Below, piece by piece: positions 32,882 through 41,742 of a DNA stretch of 64,000 nucleotides (positions within the stretch are counted from its first letter, which is position 1; each line of letters begins with the position of its first letter). Made by a program: the position numbers and the translations under genes. The notes under the pieces were generated by a model. It saw nothing but the letters and a program-made list of their open reading frames with translations. It ran no database searches and was not told the DNA's origin. Source of the stretch: Collinsella sp. (GTDB taxonomy: Bacteria; Actinomycetota; Coriobacteriia; Coriobacteriales; Coriobacteriaceae); assembly GCA_019419645.1 (NCBI GenBank), contig DXZN01000002.1, forward strand, positions 1-64,000, read 5' to 3'.

Positions 32882-33904
32882 CTACTCGCCATCGATGTCG
32901 GTCGCGACGGCCTCCTCGATGGCCTCGACACCGGCTGGCGACAGATCCTCCTTGCCTTGGCAGAACTTCTTGTCGACCCAGCCGGTCAGAATCGGAGCCA
33001 TGATCGCCGTGATGATAACGGCGGTGGCGATCTGAGCGTACGCAGTAGGCGCAAGCTCGGCGTAGCGCGGTGCGACCTCGGCGAGGGCAACCGGTGTGGT
33101 CATAGCCGTGCCGGCGATGGTGGAGCAAGCCACAGCGGCCTTGCCATTGCCGCCGCACAGGCGCTCGAACGCAAAGGTGATAGGACCGACGACAAACAGC
33201 GTGATAAGGCCCAGCAGGATGCCGGAAATACCGCCGGTGATAAAGCTCGAAAGACTCATGGACGCACCGAGCTGAAATCCGATAACGGCAATCGCAGGGT
33301 TGGTGCCGGGAACCAGCAGGTTCTTGATGAACGGGAAGAGGTTGCCCAGAACCATACCGATGACAAGCGGCAGGATGGAGCCGACGATGGTACCCAGCGG
33401 GATGTTAGCAAGACCCGAAACGCCCAGGATGATCATGGTGACGGCGGGGCCGGCCGTAAAGAACAGGATACCCACGGCGCCCTGCTCGGACTCGTCGCCG
33501 AACTCGCCCATGATGCCCGTGTAGAGCGCCATGTTGCAAAACGTAATGCCGCCGATGATGGAAACCGAGCTCAGGCCCAAAAGATTGTCGTTAAAGAAAT
33601 ACGCAACACCAAGACCCAGCGCGGCTGCCACCACAAGCTTAGGAATCAGCACAACGATGCCGGTCTTGATGGCGCCCGGCGTGGACTTAAAGCTGATGCC
33701 AGCACCCACAAACAGCAGGATCGCGGCAACGATGGTGTTGGAACCACCGCGGCAGGCGGCGGTAAAGAAGCCGCCGATCTCGAAGACCTGCGGGCAGAAG
33801 GTATTGAGCAAAAGGCCAACGATCATCGGGTAGATCATGATGTCACCCGGGATACGCGGGACTTTGAATTTCTTTTGCTCGTTGGCGGTCGCTTCCTGTG
33901 CCAT
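32882..33904 (-). CDS. KdgT-family 2-keto-3-deoxygluconate permease
   Basis: A 340-residue membrane transporter with about ten segments and KdgT-family stretches (IPGDIMIYPMIVGLLLNTFCP, GSNTIVAAILLFVGAGISFK, TNPAIAVIGFQLGASMSL). KdgT imports 2-keto-3-deoxygluconate by proton symport in pectin and uronate catabolism; members outside enterobacteria may take related sugar acids. No kdgK/kdgA or uronate genes are nearby. ATG 33904 with GGGAG seven bases upstream is preferred over the open frame to 33934. Confidence 0.8.
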   Translation of the reverse strand: MAQEATANEQKKFKVPRIPGDIMIYPMIVGLLLNTFCPQVFEIGGFFTAACRGGSNTIVAAILLFVGAGISFKSTPGAIKTGIVVLIPKLVVAAALGLGVAYFFNDNLLGLSSVSIIGGITFCNMALYTGIMGEFGDESEQGAVGILFFTAGPAVTMIILGVSGLANIPLGTIVGSILPLVIGMVLGNLFPFIKNLLVPGTNPAIAVIGFQLGASMSLSSFITGGISGILLGLITLFVVGPITFAFERLCGGNGKAAVACSTIAGTAMTTPVALAEVAPRYAELAPTAYAQIATAVIITAIMAPILTGWVDKKFCQGKEDLSPAGVEAIEEAVATDIDGE

Positions 33905-34046
33905 GAAACTCCCATTTCCGCTGACGCAGAACAAAAGCCCACGTCACACTTTGCTACAGTAAAGTTTGACCATGGTACCAGAAGAAGCAGACCGGCTCGG
34001 TGAGAAATTCGATTCGTTGTGCCGGGACGCTAAACGTGCCCCGCTC

Positions 34047-34370
34047 TTATATGAAGCTCAAAACGATATAGAACACGATGCCCGAGACGCAGCACCACAA
34101 CATCGACTTTGTCTTGATTGCCACCGCCACGACGCCGGCGGCCGCAATCCAGGGAATCAAGCCCTGCCACAAGCCGGCGTCGAAAGCGCCAGGGCTTATC
34201 AAATCGTTGGCGACCAGCGCCGCAAAGGCGGCAGGCGGAATATAACCCAAGGCCTCGGTAACGCGGGGCGACAGCGTTCTCCCGCGCAAGGCAAACGCCG
34301 GGGCAATGCGGAAAAACGCGATGGCCGCCCATGACGACAGCCATAGGACCAAAAACTCATTAACGGGCAT
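34047..34370 (-). CDS. azlD: AzlD-family branched-chain amino acid export subunit
   Basis: A 107-residue protein with three to four hydrophobic segments of AzlD type (PPAAFAALVANDLI, AAGVVAVAIKTKSMLWCCVSGI). AzlD is the small partner of AzlC in exporters of branched-chain amino acids or analogues. Its ATG overlaps the azlC stop region by 11 bases, the normal azlCD order. Confidence 0.85.
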   Translation of the reverse strand: MPVNEFLVLWLSSWAAIAFFRIAPAFALRGRTLSPRVTEALGYIPPAAFAALVANDLISPGAFDAGLWQGLIPWIAAAGVVAVAIKTKSMLWCCVSGIVFYIVLSFI

Positions 34371-35052
34371 CGCGAGCGCCCCTTCCCTCGGCGAGGACAT
34401 CGCACGCGAGTGCCGTGACAACGCCGACGAGCACACTTGCCGGCACGGCGATATTCGTCCACCCCAAGAACTTGCATATGGCGACGGACACCGCAGCCAA
34501 ACCGGCAGCTACGACATTGCCGCGCGACAGTCGCTGCGAAAAGAGTAGGCAGATAAAGAGCGATGTGCAGACAAAACCCGCAATAGCGGTGGGAACATCG
34601 ACAACGGCGCCGACGATGGCGCCCGTCGTACACGAAACGCCCCATGTTGCGATGAGGATCACGTTGAGCACAAAGGACTCGAGCGGACCCCAATCCTCCC
34701 CTTTAACCAACTTGGCAAGCGAGATGCCATATGCCTCCTCGGTAAGCGTCGCGGCAACAGCCAGCGTCTGACGCTTCGAGGCACCCCTCAGATGCGGTGC
34801 GATCGATGCCGAGTAAAGCGCAAAGCGCGAGGAGATTGCGGCGACGCTCGCGACGATCGACGCCGCAGGCACACCCGCCAGCCACAGATTGCAGATCATA
34901 AACTGCCCGCTGCCCGTCACGAACGTGCTGCTCAGAGCAAAAACCATCCAGGGTTCCATTCCCGTCTGCGCCATAATCATTCCGCACGGCGCGGCTATCG
35001 CAACATAGGTAAGCATCACCGGCCAGACGGTTTTAACGATTTTGAGCACCAT
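34360..35052 (-). CDS. azlC: AzlC-family branched-chain amino acid exporter subunit
   Basis: A 230-residue membrane protein with six to seven segments and the AzlC hallmarks GMIMAQTGMEPWMVFALSSTFVTGSGQFM and TLTEEAYGI. With AzlD it should export branched-chain amino acids or toxic analogues. ATG 35052 has GAGGAA seven bases upstream; the frame is open to 35172. Together with the liv operon at 17-21.8 kb the window carries both import and export functions for this class of amino acid. Confidence 0.87.
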   Translation of the reverse strand: MVLKIVKTVWPVMLTYVAIAAPCGMIMAQTGMEPWMVFALSSTFVTGSGQFMICNLWLAGVPAASIVASVAAISSRFALYSASIAPHLRGASKRQTLAVAATLTEEAYGISLAKLVKGEDWGPLESFVLNVILIATWGVSCTTGAIVGAVVDVPTAIAGFVCTSLFICLLFSQRLSRGNVVAAGLAAVSVAICKFLGWTNIAVPASVLVGVVTALACDVLAEGRGARDAR

Positions 35053-35189
35053 AGCGTTCCTCGTCCCGACAAGATTTCCGAGCCGCATGCAACGACGCGG
35101 CAGAACCATCGCCCGATGGCAACCGAGTTCACCTACAATTGCCACCGGATCGAAAGACACAGAAAGACACAACTTTTTAGGAAGTCATT

Positions 35190-36002
35190 ATGACAGCTAT
35201 CGATCGAACGCGGGCTGCCGCGGCCTTCAAGACCTACACCGATGCCTACGATGCCGCCAATCCGCGTATCGCGCTCAAAATCGAGCATACGTACCACGTT
35301 GCCGAGGCATGCGATGCCGTGGCACGCGAACAGGGCTGGTCACCGCAGGACATTGATCTGGCGTGGCTTTGTGGGCTGTTGCACGATATGGGCCGCTTTG
35401 AGCAGCTGCGACGCTGGGATACGTTTAAGGATGCCGAAAGCGTGAGCCATGCGGCGTTGGGCGTCGAGGTCCTCTTTGGCAAAACACCTGCAGATGCGCC
35501 CGCGGCAACAAGTATCCGCGACTTTATCGACGATCCGGTAGAAGACGAACTCATTCGAGCGAGCATTGCCTATCACAGCAATTTCCGTCTGCCCGCGCAG
35601 CTCGGCGAGCGCACGCGGCGCTTCTGCGATATCGTGCGCGATGGCGACAAGATCGACATCATGCGCACCATCGCCGACAGTACCGTCGACACCATCCTCA
35701 AAGTGAATGAGGACGCGTTTCTTGCCAGCCACTTCTCGGCACCGACGCTGGCCGCCTTTGACGAGCACCGCTGCGTCACGCGCGATGAGCGCAATGAGCC
35801 CGCGGACTACTTGGTGGGGCTTATCTGCTTTATGTTTGAGCTTGTCTATCCGGCAAGCCGCGCGCTGGCGCGCGAGCAGGGCGATATCTACCGCCTGCTC
35901 GACGCGCCCTTTGGTATCACGCGCCCCTTCACCGATTCCGACACGCAAGCGACCTGGGAGCGCCTAAAGGACGAGCTGCGCAGCTGGCTGGCAAGTGCCT
36001 AG
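35190..36002 (+). CDS. HD-domain phosphohydrolase-like protein
   Basis: A 270-residue soluble protein with an HD metal-dependent phosphohydrolase core: IEHTYHVAEAC, LLHDMGRFEQL and the later DGDKIDIMR, which provide the His, His-Asp and Asp ligands. The substrate is unknown (nucleotides or cyclic nucleotides are typical). It starts at ATG 35190 with AGGAAG upstream and its stop overlaps the convergent etfA stop in the tetramer CTAG. Confidence 0.82.
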   Translation: MTAIDRTRAAAAFKTYTDAYDAANPRIALKIEHTYHVAEACDAVAREQGWSPQDIDLAWLCGLLHDMGRFEQLRRWDTFKDAESVSHAALGVEVLFGKTPADAPAATSIRDFIDDPVEDELIRASIAYHSNFRLPAQLGERTRRFCDIVRDGDKIDIMRTIADSTVDTILKVNEDAFLASHFSAPTLAAFDEHRCVTRDERNEPADYLVGLICFMFELVYPASRALAREQGDIYRLLDAPFGITRPFTDSDTQATWERLKDELRSWLASA

Positions 36003-37204
36003 CACTCAAGCTGGGCCAGCAGCTCCTCAACGACCTCGACGGCGTCGCCGACGACCTTGTACTGGGCGACGCCGAAGATGGGGGCATCTGGGTCCTCGTT
36101 GACGGCGATGATGCACTCCGCACCGCCGATGCCGGCAAGATGCTGGATGGCACCCGAAACGCCGATGCTCACAAGGAGCTTAGGCGAAACCGACACGCCC
36201 GTCTGGCCAATCTGGTGGCGATACTCCAGCCAGCCCGCCTCCACGACGGGTCGCGTGCAGCCGAGCTCGGCACCCAGGACTTCGGCGAGCTTTCGCATCA
36301 AGGGTAGGTTTTTCTTGGAGCCAATACCGCGACCCACAACAACTAGACGCTCGGCATCGGCAATCGAAGCCTGCTGGCCCCATTCCTCGGCGGGAATCGA
36401 AATCTCGACACGAGCCTTGGCGTCTTCCGCAAGTAATACCTGGGTAATCGTTCCGGAGCGGCTATAGTCAAAGTCGGGCGCCTTAAAGATGCCGGGGCGC
36501 ACCGTTGCCATCTGGGGACGGTGGTTGGGGCAGATAATGGTGGCCATCAAGTTGCCGCCAAACGCCGGACGCGTCTGTTGCAGCAGGCCCGTCTCCGTAT
36601 CCATCGAAAGCACGGTGCAGTCGGCCGTAAGGCCCGTCCGCAGGCGCACGGCAACGCCAGGCGCCAGCTCGCGGCCAAAAGCGGTCGCACCGTACAGAAT
36701 GGCTTCGGGCTTGCGCTCGGTTACCAAATCGCAGATGAGGCGAGCATAGACCTCCGCGTCGTTCTGACGCAGGCGCTCGTCACGACAGACCAGAACTTCG
36801 TCCGCACCGGCGCAAACCAGATGCTCCAGGTCCTCAAGCGAGCCCTCGGGGCCCATGCCGACCAGCGCCACCAGGCGACAGCCGCGTGCATCGGCAAGCT
36901 CGCGGCCCTTGCCCATGAGCTCGTAGGCCACCGGGGCCACGTCATCGTGCTCGTCGGTCTGAACGAATACCCAAATGTCTCGATACGCATCGAGGTCAAC
37001 CGCGCCGGCGGCCTCGTCGCGCTCGATCGAAATGGCGTTGACGGGACAGGCGTCGACGCACCCGCCGCACAAGATGCAGCCGTCGGTCACATGGGCGCAG
37101 CGGTTGGGGCGCTCGCCCTCCACCACAATGCCACCCGAGGCACAGGCGCGAACGCAGCGGCCACAGCCAACGCATGCCTCGCTATCGATTATCAGTCCGC
37201 TCAT
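35999..37204 (-). CDS. etfA: Electron transfer flavoprotein alpha subunit with N-terminal ferredoxin domain (LctC-like)
   Basis: A 401-residue protein. Residues 1-60 hold two 4Fe-4S cluster motifs (Cys11, 14, 17, 21 and Cys43, 46, 49, 53). The rest is EtfA, with the FAD-binding end VGRGIGSKKN, QIGQTG and SIGVSGAIQHLAGI. The added ferredoxin domain is the mark of the EtfA of electron-confurcating lactate dehydrogenase (LctC of Acetobacterium woodii). Its role would be to pass electrons between ferredoxin and the flavins. The ATG directly follows the etfB stop; last gene of the ldh-etfB-etfA operon. Confidence 0.93.
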   Translation of the reverse strand: MSGLIIDSEACVGCGRCVRACASGGIVVEGERPNRCAHVTDGCILCGGCVDACPVNAISIERDEAAGAVDLDAYRDIWVFVQTDEHDDVAPVAYELMGKGRELADARGCRLVALVGMGPEGSLEDLEHLVCAGADEVLVCRDERLRQNDAEVYARLICDLVTERKPEAILYGATAFGRELAPGVAVRLRTGLTADCTVLSMDTETGLLQQTRPAFGGNLMATIICPNHRPQMATVRPGIFKAPDFDYSRSGTITQVLLAEDAKARVEISIPAEEWGQQASIADAERLVVVGRGIGSKKNLPLMRKLAEVLGAELGCTRPVVEAGWLEYRHQIGQTGVSVSPKLLVSIGVSGAIQHLAGIGGAECIIAVNEDPDAPIFGVAQYKVVGDAVEVVEELLAQLEC

Positions 37205-38020
37205 CTAAGCCATCCCCTCGATAATCTTGGCAAGCTTTGCCGCCTGTTCGACCGGCGTGCCCTCGATGGCCTCGCACGTTTGGTCACGGTCGAGCACAAA
37301 CGAGCGCACGACCTGCGTCGGCGATCCGGTAAGGCCGCAGCGCAAAGGGTCGGCATGCACATCGGCAGCACTGACCACCCGCACATCCGCATCTTCGGCC
37401 GCGCGAATGCCGGCGATGCTCGGCATGCGCAGCTGGCCGATCTCCTTGGCGGTCGTCATCGCGCACGGCATCTCCAGATAGACCGTCTCCTCGCCGGCGT
37501 CACAGCCGTGGACAAGCGCCAGCGAGCCGCACGTCGTAAAGCCCGCGCTCTGTACGCAGCTCACATCGGTCACGCAGGGAATCTCGAAGGCGCCGGCCAG
37601 TTCGGGGCCAATCTGGGCAGTATCGCCATCCACCGCCATCTTGCCGCAGATGAGCAGGTCGAAGTCCTCGTCGAGCGCCTCGATGCCGCATTTGAGAGCA
37701 TAGGTGGTCGCCAACGTGTCCGCGCCCGCAAAAGCACGGTCGGTGAGCAGCAATGCATCGTCGGCGCCGCGGGCGATGCAGTCGCGCAGTAGCAATTCGG
37801 TTGCAGGGATACCCATCGATACCACCGTCACGTGCACATCCATGCCAAAGCCGATAAAGTCGTCCTTGAGCGCCAACGCACATTCGAGGGCACTTGCATC
37901 GAAGGGATTAATGACCGCCTGCTTGCCATCGCGCACGATGGTATTGGTTTTGGGGTCCATCTTGACCTCGGTGCTTCCCGGCACCGCCTTGACGCACACC
38001 ACCATATGGAAATCACTCAT
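37205..38020 (-). CDS. etfB: Electron transfer flavoprotein beta subunit (LctB-like)
   Basis: A 271-residue EtfB: VVCVKAVPGSTEVK near the start, NPFDASALECALALKD, GADDALLLTDRAFAGADTLATTYAL and CGKMAVDGDTAQIGPELA. In the confurcating complex it carries the FAD at which NADH-derived and ferredoxin electrons meet. ATG 38020 is chosen; a GTG at 38026 is equally possible. It lies two bases after the stop of the dehydrogenase gene. Confidence 0.93.
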   Translation of the reverse strand: MSDFHMVVCVKAVPGSTEVKMDPKTNTIVRDGKQAVINPFDASALECALALKDDFIGFGMDVHVTVVSMGIPATELLLRDCIARGADDALLLTDRAFAGADTLATTYALKCGIEALDEDFDLLICGKMAVDGDTAQIGPELAGAFEIPCVTDVSCVQSAGFTTCGSLALVHGCDAGEETVYLEMPCAMTTAKEIGQLRMPSIAGIRAAEDADVRVVSAADVHADPLRCGLTGSPTQVVRSFVLDRDQTCEAIEGTPVEQAAKLAKIIEGMA

Positions 38021-38022
38021 CT

Positions 38023-39624
38023 TCACGCGCCCCCTTTCTGGACGAGTTCATCCAAGAGCTTCTCCGAAAACAGGTTGCCACGACCCAGCTGCCCGGCAGG
38101 ATCGAGCTGCAGCTTGAGTCGAGCCGATTCGACCATGGCCTCGTGGCCGTACATCGTCTCCAAAAAGCCCGCTTTGATCTTGCCGACGCCGTGCTCGGCA
38201 GAGACGGCGCCGCCCATAGCCGTTACCTCCGCAGCCCACTGGGCAAACAGCTCACCGCCGCGACGGTAGTCCCGCGCATCGCGCGGCAGGATATTCACAT
38301 GCAGATGGTTGTTGCCGATATGTCCCCAGGCGGCAGACTCAAGCCCGCTTTCGGCCAGCGTGCGGCGATAGAGGGCAACGACATCGGCCAGGCGCGCATT
38401 GGGCACCGACATATCCGACCCCAGCTTGGTAATGGTGGGGTCGGTGCGGCGACGCTCGTCGATGAGCATGTTGACGCTCTCGGGAACGGCGTGGCGGAAG
38501 AACCGCTGGCATTCGCGATCGACCTCGGTGCGTGCAACCCAGGTCGCGTCGTCGCGGCCGCCCGCAAGCTCCAAAACCCATCCCAGGTGGTACAGCTCCT
38601 CGGTCGCTTGCGCCTCGTCGTCGCAGTCGAGTTCCACGTAAACACAGACCTTTGCCTCATCGTCGAGTGCCGGCAGCGAGACAAACGCGGTCGACTGCTC
38701 GCGCTGGCGGCGAAGGATATCCAAGGCGCCGGCATCGAAATACTCAATAGCGGCGGCATGGGACAGCACGGGGAGCACGGAATCGGTAAAGGAAACCGCC
38801 TTGTCCTCGCTGTCGAAAAAGCAGCTCACGCCCCATACGACCGAAGGTGCCGCCTGCAGGGCGATCTCGAGCTCGGTAATGACGCCGAGTGTGCCGCACG
38901 CACCGATGAAAAGATCGATGGCGTCCATATCGTCCGAAACGAAATAACCCGACGCGTTTTTGGTCTTGGGCATGGTATAGCCAGGAAGATCCAGCTCGAG
39001 CGCGCGGCCTTCCGCTGTCACGAGCGACAAGTGGCGTGCGTCAGCGTGCGCCTGACCTCGATGAAGCTCAAGCAGGTCGCCGTCCGCCAGTGCCACGTGA
39101 AGCCCCGTAACGTGCGGGCGCATGGGGCCGTAGGCGTAACTGCGGGCACCGGAGGCATTGCACGCCGCCATGCCGCCCAGGCAGGCAGATGCCTCGGTGG
39201 GATCGGTGGGGAAGAACTGCTCAGGAGCTGCCTGGAACTCCTCATAGGCCTCAAGCGATACCTGATCCCAGTCAGCGGTCGGCAATGCCTTCTTACCCAG
39301 TTGCTTGCGCAACTCCGAAAGCACGACGCCCGGCTCCACGCGCAGCAGAAAACGGCCTCGCTCGTCGCGGCGAAGACCCAGGTAGCGATTCATACGAGAA
39401 GTGTTGAGGATATGCCCGCCGTGAGGCACGGCGCCGGCAGCCAGACCGGTCCGAGCACCCTGGACCGTTATTGGAACATGCTCGGCATGGAGCTTTCGCA
39501 GAATGGCGCGGACTTCGTCCTCCGTTGTCGGAAACGAGATGCTCGACGCCTCGCCCGATGTGCGAGATTCATCGCGACCATATTCTTCGAACTCGTCGCC
39601 GAAGGGTTTGATGGCTGCAGACAC
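38023..39624 (-). CDS. FAD-linked lactate dehydrogenase (GlcD/LctD-type)
   Basis: A 533-residue FAD-dependent oxidase of the GlcD/D-lactate dehydrogenase group: PCMH-type FAD site (about 50-75: ITVQGARTGLAAGAVPHGG; later TEASACLGGMAACNASGARSYAYG), and the C-terminal oxidase domain with WGHIGNNHLHVNILP, and GAVSAEHGVGKIKAGFL. Next to EtfB and ferredoxin-EtfA it should be the catalytic part of a lactate:NAD oxidoreductase that uses reduced ferredoxin to drive lactate oxidation. Other 2-hydroxyacids such as glycolate cannot be excluded. GTG start at 39624 with GGGAG seven bases upstream. First gene of the operon. Confidence 0.9.
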   Translation of the reverse strand: MSAAIKPFGDEFEEYGRDESRTSGEASSISFPTTEDEVRAILRKLHAEHVPITVQGARTGLAAGAVPHGGHILNTSRMNRYLGLRRDERGRFLLRVEPGVVLSELRKQLGKKALPTADWDQVSLEAYEEFQAAPEQFFPTDPTEASACLGGMAACNASGARSYAYGPMRPHVTGLHVALADGDLLELHRGQAHADARHLSLVTAEGRALELDLPGYTMPKTKNASGYFVSDDMDAIDLFIGACGTLGVITELEIALQAAPSVVWGVSCFFDSEDKAVSFTDSVLPVLSHAAAIEYFDAGALDILRRQREQSTAFVSLPALDDEAKVCVYVELDCDDEAQATEELYHLGWVLELAGGRDDATWVARTEVDRECQRFFRHAVPESVNMLIDERRRTDPTITKLGSDMSVPNARLADVVALYRRTLAESGLESAAWGHIGNNHLHVNILPRDARDYRRGGELFAQWAAEVTAMGGAVSAEHGVGKIKAGFLETMYGHEAMVESARLKLQLDPAGQLGRGNLFSEKLLDELVQKGGA

Positions 39625-39969
39625 GCGAACTCCCCCTTTAGTTAACTACAGTGTTTGCAGGGAGATGTTACCGCATCGTTTCGTCGACGTGACTGAGACC
39701 GTCTCCATAATTGGCGAATTTTACGTTTGCGCAATTCGGCGAGCGGCGGCGTTTTCTCGGCAGGCGCTCTATTTAACGCGCTCCTTTCCATCGCAGCCAC
39801 GCACACAATTGGCGCTCGAAAAAACTTGAGATATTTTTTAGCGTCTCTCACCTGCGGCGATGTAAACCCGTCAAGCATTTGGTCAGAAATTGGTCAAGTT
39901 GTGGCTGATACGGTCGGCATCGACAGCCAAAACCAATAGAAGGTTTGGCCCAAAAACAGGGAGGTTCCC
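39625..39969. other. Divergent intergenic region, no gene seen
   Basis: A 345-base gap between the dehydrogenase operon and the unknown secreted-protein operon. It is richer in A and T than its neighbours and holds a direct repeat of TTGGTCA (about 39880-39896), an AATT-type palindrome near 39710-39720, and a TTGAGA before an AT run near 39826. It must carry promoters for both operons; I cannot place them with confidence. Confidence 0.4.
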
Positions 39970-40266
39970 ATGGCATATTACTGGCCCCAGTACGGCATCG
40001 CCATCGAAGTTGACGATGACCCATATCTTCTGCCCTTCGATGAGGAGGCATTTCCCGATGCGGCTGTCTATCACGTCACCACCGACGTGATTTGCGATCC
40101 CGAATCGTTTTCGGCACTCGCCCACCACATCGCCCACATCCACGACATCAAACTCGACCCAAACTTCGACGGGCTCATCTACTCGCGACGCCTCATGCTC
40201 CACATGCTCTTTGGCGCCGATCCGTCCACGTTCGCGCGCGTCTATACCACTAAGGATGCCGCATGA
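39970..40266 (+). CDS. Hypothetical protein, small acidic
   Basis: A 98-residue soluble protein without signal peptide or membrane segment, rich in Asp, His and Tyr (YWPQYGIAIEVDDDPYLLPFD; HHIAHIHDI). I do not recognise the family. GGGAGG upstream of the ATG supports translation, and its stop overlaps the next start as ATGA, so the two are coupled. First gene of a five-gene operon of unknown function. Confidence 0.7.
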   Translation: MAYYWPQYGIAIEVDDDPYLLPFDEEAFPDAAVYHVTTDVICDPESFSALAHHIAHIHDIKLDPNFDGLIYSRRLMLHMLFGADPSTFARVYTTKDAA

Positions 40267-40772
40267 GCGTAAGGAAGCAGTCGAGCCCCCTAGGGTCAAA
40301 ACATCGAAAAAGGCTCGGCGCCGTCTGTTTGGCCATCGCCTGCGCCCTTATCGCCGTCGGCCTTTACGCTTGGCAGTCAAAGCCTGTCGCCGAGACGGGT
40401 GCCTCGGTCACAGCGGCAGAGGGTAAGTCGCGTCAGGAAATCCAGGACGAGCTCGATGCCATCGTCCGCGACAACATGATGACGATCTCGGTCGCACCGG
40501 TCGCCCAGCTACAAAAAGGCGGCAAGCTGCGCATCAACGTGCAAAACGTCCAGGATAACAAGTTTCCCCAGCGTTTCCGCGTGATCCAAAACGACGAGAC
40601 CATCTATGAATCGGGCGTGGTCGAGACCGGCAAGACCGTTGAGACCTGCCCTGCAGGCGACATCAAAGAAGGCGAGGCGTATATCGAGATTCAAGCGCTC
40701 GACGCCAAGACCTACGACGTCCATGGCAATCCCACGCGCGTCAAGGTGCGAGTTGCGCAGACAGAAGACTAG
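40263..40772 (+). CDS. Hypothetical membrane-anchored extracellular protein
   Basis: A 169-residue protein with a basic N-terminus (VRKQSSPLGSKHRKR), one hydrophobic segment (about 18-37) and a soluble extracellular part with a coiled stretch (SRQEIQDELDAIVRDN) followed by a beta-rich domain. No family recognised. Overlaps the upstream gene by four bases (ATGA). Confidence 0.7.
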   Translation: MSVRKQSSPLGSKHRKRLGAVCLAIACALIAVGLYAWQSKPVAETGASVTAAEGKSRQEIQDELDAIVRDNMMTISVAPVAQLQKGGKLRINVQNVQDNKFPQRFRVIQNDETIYESGVVETGKTVETCPAGDIKEGEAYIEIQALDAKTYDVHGNPTRVKVRVAQTED

Positions 40773-40860
40773 ACCTGCCACCTGTTATGAAAATGCGCAC
40801 CCGTGCCGCTTTCGTCTAACCCTCACGGAAACGGTCCGTGACGAATAGAAAGGAACGATT

Positions 40861-41460
40861 ATGGACATCACCGGGAACTTGAATGGGGCCAGGGTGCTCG
40901 TCGTGGGCGCAGGGCTGGCGCTCGCACTCGCAATGGGCGCCGCGCCGACCACCGCCCTGGCGGAGGGACGCACTGGAACCACCAACGTGACCATCAGGAC
41001 CGAAATCGACAACATCAAGTTCAAAGCCCCGACCGTCATTCCGTTCGTCGCTAAGGCAGACGGCACGCTCCAGGGCCCTTCCGAGAATACAACCACCATC
41101 GACAATCTTTCGGCCTATGGCATCCACGTTACCAACATGAAGATTGCCGCCCAGAAGTCCTGGAGCATCGTCGCCGACGCCAAGACGGGGACCGCCCAGA
41201 ACTCCATCGATTTTAAGGTCGGCCCAGACAAGGCACTCCAAGACGCCCACGCCGCGACGCAGGAAGCGGGCCTCGACCTTTCCAAAAATGCATCCTTCGA
41301 CATGGGCTACCAGGGCATCGCCGATGGTACGGACAAGATTAAGCTTAAGACGAGCGGCACTGTCGCCCGCGTCACGCGAGACATCTTCCATGTGACCGGC
41401 ACGGGCGACCAGGTCGCAACCATTACGTGGACGGTCGAGCCCGGTGCGCACACGGCCTAA
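40861..41460 (+). CDS. Hypothetical secreted protein, beta-rich (WxL-like appearance)
   Basis: A 199-residue protein with a signal peptide (about 1-34; LVVGAGLALALAMGAAPTTALA) and a mature part of alternating short strands (VTIRTEIDNIKFKAPTVIPF; NLSAYGIHVTNMKIAAQKSW). The pattern resembles surface proteins of Gram-positive bacteria that carry Ig-like or WxL-type modules, but no WxL motif is present. No LPXTG. A short hairpin CACGGA/TCCGTG lies in the 88-base leader (near 40823-40840). Confidence 0.7.
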   Translation: MDITGNLNGARVLVVGAGLALALAMGAAPTTALAEGRTGTTNVTIRTEIDNIKFKAPTVIPFVAKADGTLQGPSENTTTIDNLSAYGIHVTNMKIAAQKSWSIVADAKTGTAQNSIDFKVGPDKALQDAHAATQEAGLDLSKNASFDMGYQGIADGTDKIKLKTSGTVARVTRDIFHVTGTGDQVATITWTVEPGAHTA

Positions 41461-41701
41461 GGCAATTGTCCTTGCCGTCATCATCGGCGTTGCAACGTTT
41501 GCCCCGATCGCCGCCTTTGCCCAACAAGAGCAGGCGCAGGCTGCCACGCAGGTAACTGTCGATCTATCGGAACTCGAACGCAGTGGCCAACATGAACCCC
41601 TCGCGCAAACGAGCGACACGCGACAGCTCCTGGCAGCAGGAATCGCCACGGCAGGCGCTAGCGCCATCGGCCTTGGCCTGCACATCAAACGCAGCCGGTA
41701 G
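41444..41701 (+). CDS. Small secreted/membrane protein of unknown function
   Basis: An 85-residue protein starting at GTG inside the end of the previous gene (17-base overlap): signal-like segment (about 7-27), a short polar linker (ELERSGQHEPLAQT) and a C-terminal hydrophobic helix (about 62-79) ending in KRSR. This is the layout of a small membrane-tethered partner, like sortase-independent anchors. No family recognised. Confidence 0.6.
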   Translation: MRTRPKAIVLAVIIGVATFAPIAAFAQQEQAQAATQVTVDLSELERSGQHEPLAQTSDTRQLLAAGIATAGASAIGLGLHIKRSR

Positions 41702-41742
41702 CCACACGAATCGAGACCGTCCAGCATAGGTAAGGAGAACCC

